Source of the DNA: Betaproteobacteria bacterium
Lineage (GTDB): Bacteria > Pseudomonadota > Gammaproteobacteria > Burkholderiales > Thiobacillaceae
Assembly: GCA_016219425.1 (NCBI GenBank)
Contig: JACRNB010000008.1
Location: 165,248-229,247, forward strand
DNA: 64,000 nucleotides
Direction: 5' to 3'
Position numbers and translations under genes: made by a program. Position 1 is the first letter of the stretch; each line of letters starts with the position of its first letter. Under the pieces are notes generated by a model that did no database searches, was not told where the DNA came from, and worked only from the letters and a program-made list of their open reading frames with translations. Shown piece by piece: positions 27,694-36,161 of the stretch.

Positions 27694-29703
27694 TCACCGC
27701 GTAACAAAAACAAGCAAAAAGATCAGGGTGGCAAAGCTGTAGATCAGGTACCACTGGATGCGCCCGTGTTGCAGGCGACCGGCCTTGTCGGAAAGCCACG
27801 CGGCCACGTCGGCGATGGGCTGGTACAGCAGCACCCAGAGCTTGTCGCGGCTGTCGCCCCGGTAGCGGGGGTGGCGGTCGAACGGGTCCGGGGTCTCGCG
27901 TTCCACGCGCATGAAGCTGCTGAAGATCTGGCGGATGGGCTGGCCGAAGCCCTCGGCGCTGTCCTGCATGCGCGCATCCTGTTCCGGGTAGCCGCAATCC
28001 CACGGGTCGGCGCGGCGGATGCGTCCGTGATAGACCCGGCGCACCCAGATGAACACCAGCAACAGCGTTACCAGCACCACGGCGAAGAACACCAGCGGCG
28101 CGTAGCTGGCGCGTTCCGCATCCACCGGTGCGAGCAGGAACCAGGAGCCGTCGTTGACCAGGGTCTGGCCGGTCAACAGGCGGACCACCGGGGCCAGGGC
28201 GGCGATGACCTGGGCCGGGAACAGGCCCAGGGCGACGCAGCCCGCCGCCAGCCAGATCATCCCCAAGCGTTCGCGCCAGCCCGCCTCATGGGCCTTCGCC
28301 ACCGCCCCGGAGCGCGCCACGCCGAGAAAGGTGACGCCGAAGAACTTCACCATCACATAGGCCGCCAGGGCCGCGGCCAGGGCCACGGAAGCGGCGGCCA
28401 CCGGGATCACCATGTTGAGGTAGCTCTGGTTCAGGCCCGGGGTGAGCAGAAACGCCTGCAACAACAGCCATTCCGAGACGAAACCGTTGAGCGGCGGCAG
28501 GCCGGCGATGGCCAGCGCGCCGATCAGGGTCAGCCAGGCGGTCCAGGGCATGACCCGCATCAGGCCGCCCAACTTGTCCATGTTGCGTTCGCCGGTGGCG
28601 TGCAGCACCGCGCCCGCGCCGGTGAACAGCAGACCCTTGAAAAAAGCGTGGTTGAGGGCGTGGTAGAGCATGGCCGTGAGGGACAGGGCCGCCAGCGCGC
28701 CCTTGCCGTCGGTGTAGAAGATCAGGGTGAGGCCGAAACCGGCCAGCAGTACGCCGATGTTCTCGATGGAGGACCAGGCCAGCAGGCGTTTCATGTCCGA
28801 TTGCACGGCGGCAAAGATCACGCCGTAGAGCGCGGTGACCAGACCCAGGGCCAGCGCCAGCGCGCCCCACCAGCCCAGTTGCACGTTGAGCAGGTCGAAG
28901 GTGACGCGCAAGAGGCCGTAGATGGCGGTCTTCAGCATCACCCCGGACATCAGGGCGGAAACCGGCGAGGGCGCCGCCGGGTGCGCCTCGGGCAGCCAGA
29001 CGTGCATGGGCACCAGGCCCGCCTTGGCGCCGAAGCCGAACAGGGCCAGGAGGAAGGCGACGGAGGCCCAGAACGGCGTCATCTCGGCCAGACGCATGGT
29101 GTCGAAGGTGTAATCGCCCGCCCCTTCCACCCCGCCGCCTTGCAGGACGCCGAAACACAGCAGCAGCGCCACCGCGCCGACGTGGGCAATGAGCAGATAG
29201 AGAAAACCGGCGCGGCGGATGTCCGGCTGGTCGTGGTCGGTGGTGACCAGGAAGTAGGAAGACAGCGCCATCACCTCCCACGCCACCATGAAGGCGTAGG
29301 CGTCATCCGCCAGCAGCACCGTGGTCATGCCCGCCAGAAACAGGTGGTACCAGAGCAGCAGCAGGGCCAGGGAGCCGGATTCCTGGTGACGGAAATAGCC
29401 CCAGGCGTAGAGGGTCACGCCGAACGCCGCGCCCCCGAGCAGGATCAGGAAGAAGGCGGAGAGTTCGTCCAGGCGCAGATGGAAGGGCAGGTCCGGCAGG
29501 CCGATGGGCAGGACGATGGCGCTGGCGTGGCCCAGCAGCGCCATGGCCCCGATGGCGGCGAGCCCCAGGGCCACGATTGCGCCGAGCGGGAAGATCAGGT
29601 TCAACAGGCCGCGCAGGCGTTGCACCAGCAGGGCCGCCAGGCCCAGACCCAACCAGCACAGCACACCGGCCCAGGCCAGTTGCACTAGAGATAGATCCAT
29701 CAT
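27694..29703 (-). CDS. HyfB-like antiporter-type membrane subunit
   Basis: The 669-residue NuoL-type protein has about 16 helices. FGFGAKAGLVPMHVWLPEAH, PAAPSPVSALMSGVMLKTAI and LLAWSSIENIGVLLAGFG are the classic transporter motifs, and a second segment HALNHAFFKGLLFTGAGAV is present. It matches HyfB of hydrogenase 4 and the DabB family more generally. It is the first Hyf-like gene after the carbonic anhydrase, four bases from its stop. ATG 29703 is preferred; 29718 would overlap the preceding gene. Confidence 0.92.
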   Translation of the reverse strand: MMDLSLVQLAWAGVLCWLGLGLAALLVQRLRGLLNLIFPLGAIVALGLAAIGAMALLGHASAIVLPIGLPDLPFHLRLDELSAFFLILLGGAAFGVTLYAWGYFRHQESGSLALLLLWYHLFLAGMTTVLLADDAYAFMVAWEVMALSSYFLVTTDHDQPDIRRAGFLYLLIAHVGAVALLLCFGVLQGGGVEGAGDYTFDTMRLAEMTPFWASVAFLLALFGFGAKAGLVPMHVWLPEAHPAAPSPVSALMSGVMLKTAIYGLLRVTFDLLNVQLGWWGALALALGLVTALYGVIFAAVQSDMKRLLAWSSIENIGVLLAGFGLTLIFYTDGKGALAALSLTAMLYHALNHAFFKGLLFTGAGAVLHATGERNMDKLGGLMRVMPWTAWLTLIGALAIAGLPPLNGFVSEWLLLQAFLLTPGLNQSYLNMVIPVAAASVALAAALAAYVMVKFFGVTFLGVARSGAVAKAHEAGWRERLGMIWLAAGCVALGLFPAQVIAALAPVVRLLTGQTLVNDGSWFLLAPVDAERASYAPLVFFAVVLVTLLLVFIWVRRVYHGRIRRADPWDCGYPEQDARMQDSAEGFGQPIRQIFSSFMRVERETPDPFDRHPRYRGDSRDKLWVLLYQPIADVAAWLSDKAGRLQHGRIQWYLIYSFATLIFLLVFVTR

Positions 29704-29707
29704 CGGT

Positions 29708-30268
29708 TCAGAACTCATTTCGTATGCGTTTGTAGCCCTTCACCAACTCATGATTGGCCTGGGCCACGCTTTCCGAGAAGCCGGCCTGGTCGGGCGTGAC
29801 CCGCTGAATCGTGGCCAGGTCGGCATCGGAGTGGATGTTGCTGGTGGAGGGGATGTAGAAGCCCGGCGGTACGTTGCAGCCTTCCACCACGGAGTTGTGC
29901 CGCACCACGGAGCCATCTCCCACGGCGCAGTTGAACAGGACCGAGTTGAAGCCGATGAAGACGTTGTCGCCCACTGTGCAGGGGCCATGCACGATGGAGC
30001 GATGGGCGATGGAGGTGCCGGAGCCGATCACCACGCCGCCGCCCGCCTTGCAATGGATCACGACGCCATCCTGGATGTTGGAATCGGCGCCGATCACGAT
30101 GGGTTCCATCTCGCCGTTTTCGTCCACCTCGTCCGCGCGGATGACGGCGTAGGGGCCGATGAACACATGCTCCATGACGATGACCTTGCCGCACAGGATG
30201 GCGGTGGGATCAACGAAGGCGGTTTCATGGATCTGGGGGATGTGGCCGGAGGGGTTGCGACGGATCAT
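29708..30268 (-). CDS. Gamma-class carbonic anhydrase
   Basis: The 186-residue left-handed beta-helix protein has hexapeptide repeats (GPYAVIRADE, IVIGADSNIQDGVVIH). It aligns well with archaeal Cam. Arg44, Asp46 and Glu47 (IRADE), Gln66, and zinc ligands His72, His89 and His94 (VIH; SIAHRSIVHGP) are all present. The acidic loop of Cam is missing, as in CamH. It lacks a signal peptide, so it should act in the cytoplasm or on the inner face of the membrane. It lies between a SulP transporter and hyfB in one operon, which argues for a role in CO2/bicarbonate handling. Confidence 0.92.
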   Translation of the reverse strand: MIRRNPSGHIPQIHETAFVDPTAILCGKVIVMEHVFIGPYAVIRADEVDENGEMEPIVIGADSNIQDGVVIHCKAGGGVVIGSGTSIAHRSIVHGPCTVGDNVFIGFNSVLFNCAVGDGSVVRHNSVVEGCNVPPGFYIPSTSNIHSDADLATIQRVTPDQAGFSESVAQANHELVKGYKRIRNEF

Positions 30269-30401
30269 GGCGGGGCGCTCTTTGGCAAGGGGAGAACAGG
30301 GGGATTCTAGTTCTCCGCATTGCGGGCGCTGCGGGCCGCCGGGGCTTGCTCCGGCTCCGTGATTCAACCCAACCAGTTTCAGAATCGTTGCCATGGCGGG
30401 G

Positions 30402-32126
30402 TCAGGCTGCCGCTTTCACCAGACAGAACAGGTCATCCTTCGCCACATCCCCCAGTCGCTCGTAGATCGCCGCCAGGGCCTGATCCTCGGTGGCGAAGAT
30501 GTTGGCCTGGGTGATGAGGTCGAACAGCCCGGTGGCGCGCATCACGTCCAGCACCTGCTTCTTGAGCCCCGAGAACACCAGTTCCACGCCCGCGCCGCGC
30601 AGGCGTTCCACCAGGTGATGGATCACCTCCTCGCCGGAGGCGTCCAACTGGTTGATGCCATCGCCCACCACCAGGAAATAGGTTGCCTTGGGGTGGTCCG
30701 CGAGGGCGGTGAGCACGGTGTCCTCAAAGAACGACACGTTGGCGAAATAGAGCTGGCCGTCGAAGCGCATGGCCACCACATGCTCGCTGGTGGGCAGGCC
30801 GGGGTTGACGCTGATATCGCGCAGGGTGCCGTCCTTGTAACGGCCCAACTGCGCCACGCGCGGCTTCATGGTGCGCATCAGGAACAGGACCAGGGCCAGC
30901 CCTGCGCCCACCATGATGCCGTTGTCCAGGTGCGGGGCGAACGCCAGGGTGGCGATGAAGGTGACCACGGCGGCGATGCCGTCATGCCGGTTGGCGTGCC
31001 AGGCGTGCTTCACCGCCTGGAAGTTCACCAGCCCGATCACCGCCATGATGATGATGGCGGCCAGCACCGCCTGCGGCAGGTGGTACAGCAGCGGGGTGAG
31101 GAACAGCAGCGTGAGCAGCACGAACAGCGCGGTGAACACCGAACTCATGCCGGTCTTGGCCCCCGCGTTGATGTTCACCGCCGAACGCGAGAACGAACCG
31201 GAGCCCGGAAACGCCTGGGTGAAGGAGCCGGCGATGTTGGCCAGGCCCTGGCCCACCAGTTCCTGGTTGGGGTCCAGGCGCTGCTTGGTCCTGGCGGCGA
31301 TGGCCTTGGCGATGGAAATGGCTTCCATGAAGCCCACCAGCGAGATCACCAGGGCGGCGGAGAGCAGCGAGCCCAGCTTGTCCATGTCCAGACGCGGCGC
31401 GGCGACGCTGGGCAGGCCCTCGGGGATGGCGCCCACCACCTTGCCGCCCAGGGTCTGCTCGAACCCCATCGCCCAGGACAGGGTCGTGGTCAGCGCTACC
31501 GCGATCAGCACGCCGGGCCATTTCGGCTGGTATTTGCGGATCGCCCACATCAGGGCGATGGCCGCCACGCCCATGGCCAGGGTGGGCAGGTGGGTGTCGC
31601 CGATCAGGCGCGCCACGCCGACGATGTCCTGGATGAAATGCTCGCTGCGCCCCATCGGTACGCCGAACAGTTTGGACACCTGCGACAGGCCGATGATGAT
31701 GGCCGCCGCGTTGGTGAAGCCGACGATGACCGGGTGCGACAGGAAGTTGACGATCACGCCCAGTTTGAACACCCCCAGCAGCAACTGGATCACCCCCACC
31801 AGCAGCGCCAGCATGATGGCCAGGGCGACGAAGTCGGGCGAGCCGGGTGCGGCGAACACCGTGAGCGAGGAGGCCGTCAGCAAGGACACCACCGCCACCG
31901 GCCCGGTGCCCAACTGGTTGGACGAGCCCCACAGCGCCGCCACCGCCACCGGCAGAAAGGCCGCGTAGAGGCCGTAATAGGCGGGCAGCCCCGCCAGTTG
32001 CGCGTAGGCCATGGACTGGGGGATGAGCACCAGGGCCACGGTGATGCCCGCCATGAAGTCGGCCTTGAGGATGTCCCCCTTCATGGGGAACCAGCGCAGG
32101 AAGGGGAGGAAACGGGTCAATGGCAT
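30402..32126 (-). CDS. SulP anion transporter 1 (candidate bicarbonate transporter)
   Basis: The 574-residue inner-membrane transporter has a SulP core (IPQSMAYAQLAGLPAYYGLY, GSFSRSAVNINAGAKTGMSS) and a C-terminal STAS domain (about 440-560) with the INQLDASGEE loop, whose Ser is the usual regulatory phosphorylation site. SulP members carry sulfate, bicarbonate or other anions. Being co-transcribed with a gamma carbonic anhydrase and a Hyf-like complex favours bicarbonate. Its C-terminal third is very similar to SulP2 at 37885. Confidence 0.88.
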   Translation of the reverse strand: MPLTRFLPFLRWFPMKGDILKADFMAGITVALVLIPQSMAYAQLAGLPAYYGLYAAFLPVAVAALWGSSNQLGTGPVAVVSLLTASSLTVFAAPGSPDFVALAIMLALLVGVIQLLLGVFKLGVIVNFLSHPVIVGFTNAAAIIIGLSQVSKLFGVPMGRSEHFIQDIVGVARLIGDTHLPTLAMGVAAIALMWAIRKYQPKWPGVLIAVALTTTLSWAMGFEQTLGGKVVGAIPEGLPSVAAPRLDMDKLGSLLSAALVISLVGFMEAISIAKAIAARTKQRLDPNQELVGQGLANIAGSFTQAFPGSGSFSRSAVNINAGAKTGMSSVFTALFVLLTLLFLTPLLYHLPQAVLAAIIIMAVIGLVNFQAVKHAWHANRHDGIAAVVTFIATLAFAPHLDNGIMVGAGLALVLFLMRTMKPRVAQLGRYKDGTLRDISVNPGLPTSEHVVAMRFDGQLYFANVSFFEDTVLTALADHPKATYFLVVGDGINQLDASGEEVIHHLVERLRGAGVELVFSGLKKQVLDVMRATGLFDLITQANIFATEDQALAAIYERLGDVAKDDLFCLVKAAA

Positions 32127-32145
32127 GGCAACGGGTCCATCAGAG

Positions 32146-32225
32146 GTAGCGCCGGCATTCTTGCCGGCATGTGCGCCGTGAGGCGGGCTTGCAGCCCGCG
32201 TTGCCGGCAAGGATGCCGGCGCTAC
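32146..32225. repeat. GTAGCGCCGGCATTC repeat pair
   Basis: GTAGCGCCGGCATTCTTGCC at the left is matched by an inverted copy ending GCGCTAC at 32225. A smaller palindrome (GCGGGCTTGCAGCCCGC) is nested inside. It fills the gap between the Usp-like gene and SulP1. Confidence 0.88.
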
Positions 32226-32249
32226 ACGGGGGGGACGGGCGGAAACGGC

Positions 32250-32621
32250 TCATGGCTCTTCCGGCAGGTTCGGGTGATCGGAAGCGGCCACCAGCGGGCA
32301 TTCCAGCTTGCTCCAGGGGTCGCCGCCTTCCTTGGCCCAGGCGGCGGGACGCCCCACCACCACGGAGGTCACGCATTCATGGCGGCGCGCGTGTTCCACC
32401 ACGCGGCGCGCGTCCAGGCCGGGGGCCGGGGTCAGGCGGCAGACCACGCCGTCCTGCTCCAGCGCCGCCAGACGCACCTCCAGCTCGGCCCAGTCCGGGC
32501 GCGCCGGGTCCGCCAGCACCTCCAGCTCCGCCTCCATGCGCCGACACAGCGAAGCGCCCACCGACAGCAGGCGCTCCACCGGCGAGACCGGACGCAGGGC
32601 GACGACGATGCGACGTTTCAT
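32250..32621 (-). CDS. UspA-like small protein
   Basis: The 123-residue cytosolic protein starts with a UspA-type strand (MKRRIVVALRPVSPVERLLS), has a central helix-rich part, and ends with HECVTSVVVGRPAAWA and CPLVAASD. This fits a divergent universal stress protein fold, though the ATP-binding G-x2-G-x9-G(S/T) motif is not clear. It is upstream of SulP1 in the same transcript. A similar small protein precedes SulP3, so it may be a regulatory partner of these transporters. Confidence 0.6.
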   Translation of the reverse strand: MKRRIVVALRPVSPVERLLSVGASLCRRMEAELEVLADPARPDWAELEVRLAALEQDGVVCRLTPAPGLDARRVVEHARRHECVTSVVVGRPAAWAKEGGDPWSKLECPLVAASDHPNLPEEP

Positions 32622-32787
32622 TCAGCGGGCAAAACGTAGGATGCGGTAAGCCGCCAGGCGCACCGCATCGAACCAGGCAGCCACTCCCCCCTTTTGCACA
32701 GGGGGGTTCAAGGGCATTTCCCAGCCCAGTCCCCGTGCGGACTGGAGGCGTTCTTCAAGCAGGGTTTGAAGCGGTGTGGCGCGCATG
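32622..32787 (-). CDS. Possible small leader ORF
   Basis: An open frame of about 55 codons (MRATPLQTLLEERLQSARGL at its start) ends with TGA immediately before the Usp-like ATG, which would couple their translation. Part of it (PLNPPVQKGG) is encoded by a CCCCCCTTTTGCAC repeat. It lies downstream of the predicted sigma-54 start. No ribosome-binding site is convincing and no family is recognised, so it may be only leader RNA. Confidence 0.3.
32685..32706. repeat. CCCCCCTTTTGCACA palindrome
   Basis: TCCCCCCTTTTGCACAGGGG is followed by GGTTCAAGGG. It is a member of the same family as 27642 and 58422. Confidence 0.75.
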
Positions 32788-32821
32788 GCAGCGTCCGGTT
32801 GCATTCGACGTGTTGCCATTA

Positions 32822-32836
32822 GCAGCAAGCGTGCCA
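32822..32836 (-). promoter_or_regulatory. Candidate sigma-54 promoter of the SulP1/CA/Hyf-like operon
   Basis: On the minus strand TGGCACGCTTGCTGC matches the sigma-54 consensus TGGCACG-N4-TTGC except for one T, with the required ten bases between GG and GC. The start would be near 32811, about 190 bases before the Usp-like ATG. A sigma-54-type regulator gene lies just across the divergent kinase gene. Confidence 0.7.
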
Positions 32837-32900
32837 TCCCGATAAACCGCCCTAACCCATTGAAATTGCGTGGTCATTACGCGGCGCGCCGAATATGCGA

Positions 32901-32915
32901 GTTTCATATTGCAAC
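32901..32915. promoter_or_regulatory. Candidate regulator site GTTTC-N5-GCAAC
   Basis: GTTTCATATTGCAAC is an imperfect inverted repeat 90-104 bases upstream of the predicted sigma-54 start and 22 bases before the kinase ATG. It is close to GTTGCATTACGCAAC before SulP2 (37849) and to GTTTC-N6-GAAAC before the SulP3 operon (43066). It is proposed as a binding site for one or both NtrC-type regulators. Confidence 0.45.
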
Positions 32916-32936
32916 ACCGCTGTTACACTCTGCCCC

Positions 32937-34502
32937 ATGCGTTCCCTGCAAGCCAAGATCGTCTTTGTCTACCTCGCCCTGGCCGCGCTCATCGTCGGGC
33001 TTTCGGCGGTGGCGCTGTTCGAGCTCGACCGCATCGCCGACAAGGCGCGCGAGGGCGGCAAGGTGGCGGAGCTGTTCGACGCCACGCTGGAGATGCGCCG
33101 TTTCGAGAAGAACCACTTCCTCTACGCCCAGGCCAGCGATCTGGCCGAACACGCCCGTTTCGTCGCCCGCGCGCAGGAACTGCTGCGACGCGACGCCGCC
33201 GTGATCGATGCGCTTGCCGGCGCCAACGCCGCCGCCGGCCTGCAACGCGACCTCTCGCACTACGCCGTGGCCATGGAGGCGCACGCCCAGACCCCGTTCG
33301 ACGAGGCCATCGCCGCCGCCGTGCGCGCCCTGGGCAACCGCATCGTCACGGCGGGGGAACGTCTGGCGACGCGCGAACGCGAGTCGATGAACGCCGCCCT
33401 GGCGGCGCACCGGCGCAACCTGCTGGTCTCGCTGGCGGTGGTCGCCGCCCTGCTGGGCCTGACCGGGTTCCTGCTCGCGCGCCAGGTGACGCGTCCGCTC
33501 CAGGCGATGGAGACGCGCATGGAGGCGGTGGCCAACGGCCAGCTCACGCGCCTGGCCCTGGATAGCCCGGAACGCGAATTCGTCTCCCTGGCCGAGGCCT
33601 TCAACCACGTCCTCGACGAGCTGGAGCGCCGCCAGCACACCCTGGTGCGGGCGGAAAAGCTCGCTTCGCTGGGGACGCTGCTCTCCGGCGTGGCGCATGA
33701 GTTGAACAACCCGCTGTCCAACATCTCCTCCTCCGCCCAAATCCTGAAAGAAGACCTGCCCCCCTCCCCCACCGGGGGAGGGGCTGGGGGTGAGGGAGCA
33801 ACGCATCCAGCTCCGCGCCCATCCAGCGGCCCCGGCATGCAGGCCGGGGCGCGCCCTGCAAGGGAGGGAGCAACATTGGACAAGTCTCAAGCCTTCCATC
33901 GCCAACTCATCGAAGACATCGACGCCGAGACCCTGCGCGCGCGCCGCATCGTGCGCACCCTGCTGGACTATGCCGGGGACCGTGAATTCAAACCCGCGCC
34001 GGTGGTTCTGGGCGAACTGGTGGAGGAGACGCTGCGCTTCCTCAAGGCCAAGCGCCCGCCCGGCGTGGAAGTGCGCGTGGAGATCGCGCCGGACCTCACG
34101 GTGAGCGGCGACCGCCCGCGTCTGCAACAAGTGCTGCTCAACCTCATGGTCAACGCCTTCGACGCCATCGGCGCCCATGGCGCCCTGGACATCACGGCGC
34201 GCGCGGGCGTGGTCGGCAAGGGCGACGGTTTCCCCGCCCTCTCCGGCCAATGCCGCCCCGGCAGCGCGGTGGTGGACCTCCTCCTCGCCGACAGCGGCCC
34301 CGGCATCCCGCCGGAACTCCTGTCCCGCGTCTTCGACCCCTTCTTCACCACCAAGGCCATCGGCCACGGCAGCGGCCTGGGGCTGTTCATCACCTTTGAA
34401 ATCGTCGAAGAGCACGGCGGCTGCATCGCCGTGAGCAACCGTCCCGAGGGCGGTGCGGAGTTCCGCCTCCGCCTGCCCGGACAGGAGGCCGGCCATGGGT
34501 GA
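32937..34502 (+). CDS. Sensor histidine kinase 1 of the SulP-linked system
   Basis: The 521-residue membrane kinase has TM1 at about 7-27, a periplasmic helical sensor with the HBM-like motif LEMRRFEKNHFLYA, TM2 at about 160-182, HAMP, a DHp domain with phospho-acceptor His254 (GVAHELNNPLSNI) and an ATPase domain (NLMVNAFDAIGA, DSGPGIPPE, GHGSGLGLF). Residues 274-314 (PPSPTGGGAGGEGATHPAPR and on) are an in-frame repeat insertion in the turn between the two DHp helices, absent from the paralogue at 41383. It pairs with the regulator at 34668 and is divergent from the SulP1 operon. Confidence 0.9.
   Translation: MRSLQAKIVFVYLALAALIVGLSAVALFELDRIADKAREGGKVAELFDATLEMRRFEKNHFLYAQASDLAEHARFVARAQELLRRDAAVIDALAGANAAAGLQRDLSHYAVAMEAHAQTPFDEAIAAAVRALGNRIVTAGERLATRERESMNAALAAHRRNLLVSLAVVAALLGLTGFLLARQVTRPLQAMETRMEAVANGQLTRLALDSPEREFVSLAEAFNHVLDELERRQHTLVRAEKLASLGTLLSGVAHELNNPLSNISSSAQILKEDLPPSPTGGGAGGEGATHPAPRPSSGPGMQAGARPAREGATLDKSQAFHRQLIEDIDAETLRARRIVRTLLDYAGDREFKPAPVVLGELVEETLRFLKAKRPPGVEVRVEIAPDLTVSGDRPRLQQVLLNLMVNAFDAIGAHGALDITARAGVVGKGDGFPALSGQCRPGSAVVDLLLADSGPGIPPELLSRVFDPFFTTKAIGHGSGLGLFITFEIVEEHGGCIAVSNRPEGGAEFRLRLPGQEAGHG
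33758..33880. repeat. In-frame repeat insertion within kinase 1
   Basis: CCCCCTCCCCCACCGGGGGA (from about 33760), a GGGGCTGGGGGTGAGGGAG stretch, and a CCCCGGCATGCAGGCCGGGG palindrome make up about 120 bases with no counterpart in kinase 2. It carries no stop codon in the kinase frame. Confidence 0.85.
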
Positions 34503-34512
34503 TGACGCGCTT

Positions 34513-34650
34513 TTCCCCCTCCCCCTTGAGGGGGGAGGGCCGGGGAGAGGGTGGTTCCATCCTCTGATTGATTTCCCCGCTTACCTCACCCAAGGCGGGC
34601 TGCGCCCGCACCACCCTCTCCCCCCACCCCTCCCCCCTCAAGGGGGAAGC
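34513..34650. repeat. CCCTCCCCC-type paired repeat between kinase 1 and regulator 1
   Basis: The left arm CCCCCTCCCCCTTGAGGGGG and the right arm CCCTCCCCCCTCAAGGGGGA form a stem of about 138 bases that occupies almost the whole gap between the two genes. Confidence 0.88.
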
Positions 34651-34667
34651 GAGAACTGGATTTCGAC

Positions 34668-36020
34668 ATGACTGCCCGCCTCCTCCTCGTCGATGACGAA
34701 AAAATCGCCCTGCGCAACCTGGAACACGTCCTCAGCAAGGAGGGCTACCAGATCACCGCCACGCAAAGCGGCCCCCACGCCCTGGAGCTGCTGGACGGCC
34801 AGCCCTTCGACCTGGTGCTCACCGACATGAAGATGGACAAGGTGGACGGGATGCAGCTTCTGCGCCGCTGCAAGGCGCAGCACCCGGACACCGAGGTCAT
34901 CATGATCACCGGCTACGCCACCCTGGAAACCGCCGTGGCGGCGATGAAGGAAGGCGCGTTTCACTACATCGCCAAGCCCTTCCGCCTGGACGAGGTGCGC
35001 CAGACCGTGGCCGAGGCGCTGGAGAAGCTGCGCCTGAAACGCGAGAACCGCGCCCTGCGCGCCCAGCTCGACGCATTTGAAGGCCGCAGCCGCGTCATCA
35101 CCCGCGATGGCGGCATGCAGAAGCTGCTGGACATGGCGCGCCAGGTCGCCCCCACCGGCTGCAACGTCCTCATCACCGGCGAATCCGGCACCGGCAAAGA
35201 GCTATTCGCGCGCTGCCTGCACGAGCACGGCGGACGTCCCGACGGCCCCTTTCTCGCCATCAACTGCGGCGCGTTCAACGAGGAACTGCTCGCCAACGAA
35301 CTGTTCGGCCACGAGAAGGGCGCATTCACCGGCGCGGTGGGCAAGACCGGCCTGCTGGCGGCGGCGCACGGCGGCACGCTGTTTCTGGACGAGGTGACGG
35401 AGATGTCGCTGGCCATGCAGGTAAAGCTGCTGCGCGCGATCCAGGAGAAAGAGGTGCTGCCGGTAGGCTCCACGCGCCCGCAAAAGGTGGACGTGCGCTT
35501 CATCGCTGCGAGCAACCGGGATATGAAGGGGTGGGTGGCGGACGGGCGCTTCCGGCAAGACCTGTACTACCGCCTCAACGTGGTCAACCTGCACATCCCG
35601 CCCCTGTCGCAGCGACGCGAGGACATCCCGCTCTTGGCGCAGCACTTTCTCGACCGCGCCGCCCCGGTGATGGGCAAGCCGGTGCGCACGATCTCGGAAG
35701 ACGCCCTGGCCCTGCTCAAGGCCTACGACTTCCCCGGCAACGTGCGCGAGCTGGAAAACATCATCGAACGCGGCGTGGCCCTGTGCCAGGGCGACACCCT
35801 GGAGGCCGCCCACCTGCCGGACGACCTGCGCGACCTCACCATCCGCGCCTTCCGCCGCCGCGACGGGCGCGTGGTCCCGCTGGAAGAACAAGAGCGGGAG
35901 TACATCCTCTGGGTACTGGACGAGGCCCGCGGCAACCAGACCCTGGCAGCGCAGATGCTGGGGATAGACCGGGTTTCGCTGTGGCGGAAGTTGAAGAAGT
36001 ATGGGGAGGAGCGGGGGTAG
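34668..36020 (+). CDS. NtrC-family response regulator 1 (sigma-54 activator)
   Basis: The 450-residue protein has a receiver domain with Asp53 (LVLTDMKM) and Lys in HYIAKPF, an AAA+ domain with Walker A GESGTGKE, the sigma-54 contact loop GAFTGA and Walker B GGTLFLDEV, and a Fis-type HTH (NQTLAAQMLGIDRVSLWRKL). It should activate sigma-54 promoters when phosphorylated by kinase 1. The recognition helix GIDRVSLWR is identical to that of regulator 2 at 40031, implying overlapping DNA targets. Confidence 0.95.
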   Translation: MTARLLLVDDEKIALRNLEHVLSKEGYQITATQSGPHALELLDGQPFDLVLTDMKMDKVDGMQLLRRCKAQHPDTEVIMITGYATLETAVAAMKEGAFHYIAKPFRLDEVRQTVAEALEKLRLKRENRALRAQLDAFEGRSRVITRDGGMQKLLDMARQVAPTGCNVLITGESGTGKELFARCLHEHGGRPDGPFLAINCGAFNEELLANELFGHEKGAFTGAVGKTGLLAAAHGGTLFLDEVTEMSLAMQVKLLRAIQEKEVLPVGSTRPQKVDVRFIAASNRDMKGWVADGRFRQDLYYRLNVVNLHIPPLSQRREDIPLLAQHFLDRAAPVMGKPVRTISEDALALLKAYDFPGNVRELENIIERGVALCQGDTLEAAHLPDDLRDLTIRAFRRRDGRVVPLEEQEREYILWVLDEARGNQTLAAQMLGIDRVSLWRKLKKYGEERG

Positions 36021-36069
36021 GCGTTCCAGCCTGGTTACTGCTGTCGGTGCGCGCTGACAGCCTCTCTCC

Positions 36070-36097
36070 GTAGGAGCCCGGCTGCGCCGGGCGATGC
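36070..36097. repeat. GTAGGAGCCCGGCTGCGCCGGGCGAT repeat
   Basis: A single REP-like copy with the palindrome GCCCGGCTGCGCCGGGC lies between regulator 1 and the next gene. Related copies are at 60623-60811 and 61513-61584. Confidence 0.85.
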
Positions 36098-36161
36098 CTT
36101 TCACGGTGCGCGGGTGGAGCGCCCTGCTGTTACCCTGCCACCCCCATCCCAAGGAGTGAAC

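Noticed and set aside
22172-29703. An active [NiFe] hydrogenase 4
   Set aside because: The large subunit has neither CxxC metal site, and no hydrogenase maturation or formate dehydrogenase genes are nearby.
30393-32639. Long plus-strand reading frame of 748 codons opposite SulP1
   Set aside because: It is antisense to a clear SulP gene; its translation is rich in His, Gln, Gly and Arg with no motifs, as expected from a GC-rich shadow frame. The same applies to 27511-29688 and 2670-3884.
32786-32805. TGGCAGCGTCCGGTTGCAT as a plus-strand sigma-54 promoter for kinase 1
   Set aside because: The spacing between GG and GC is 12 instead of 10 bases.
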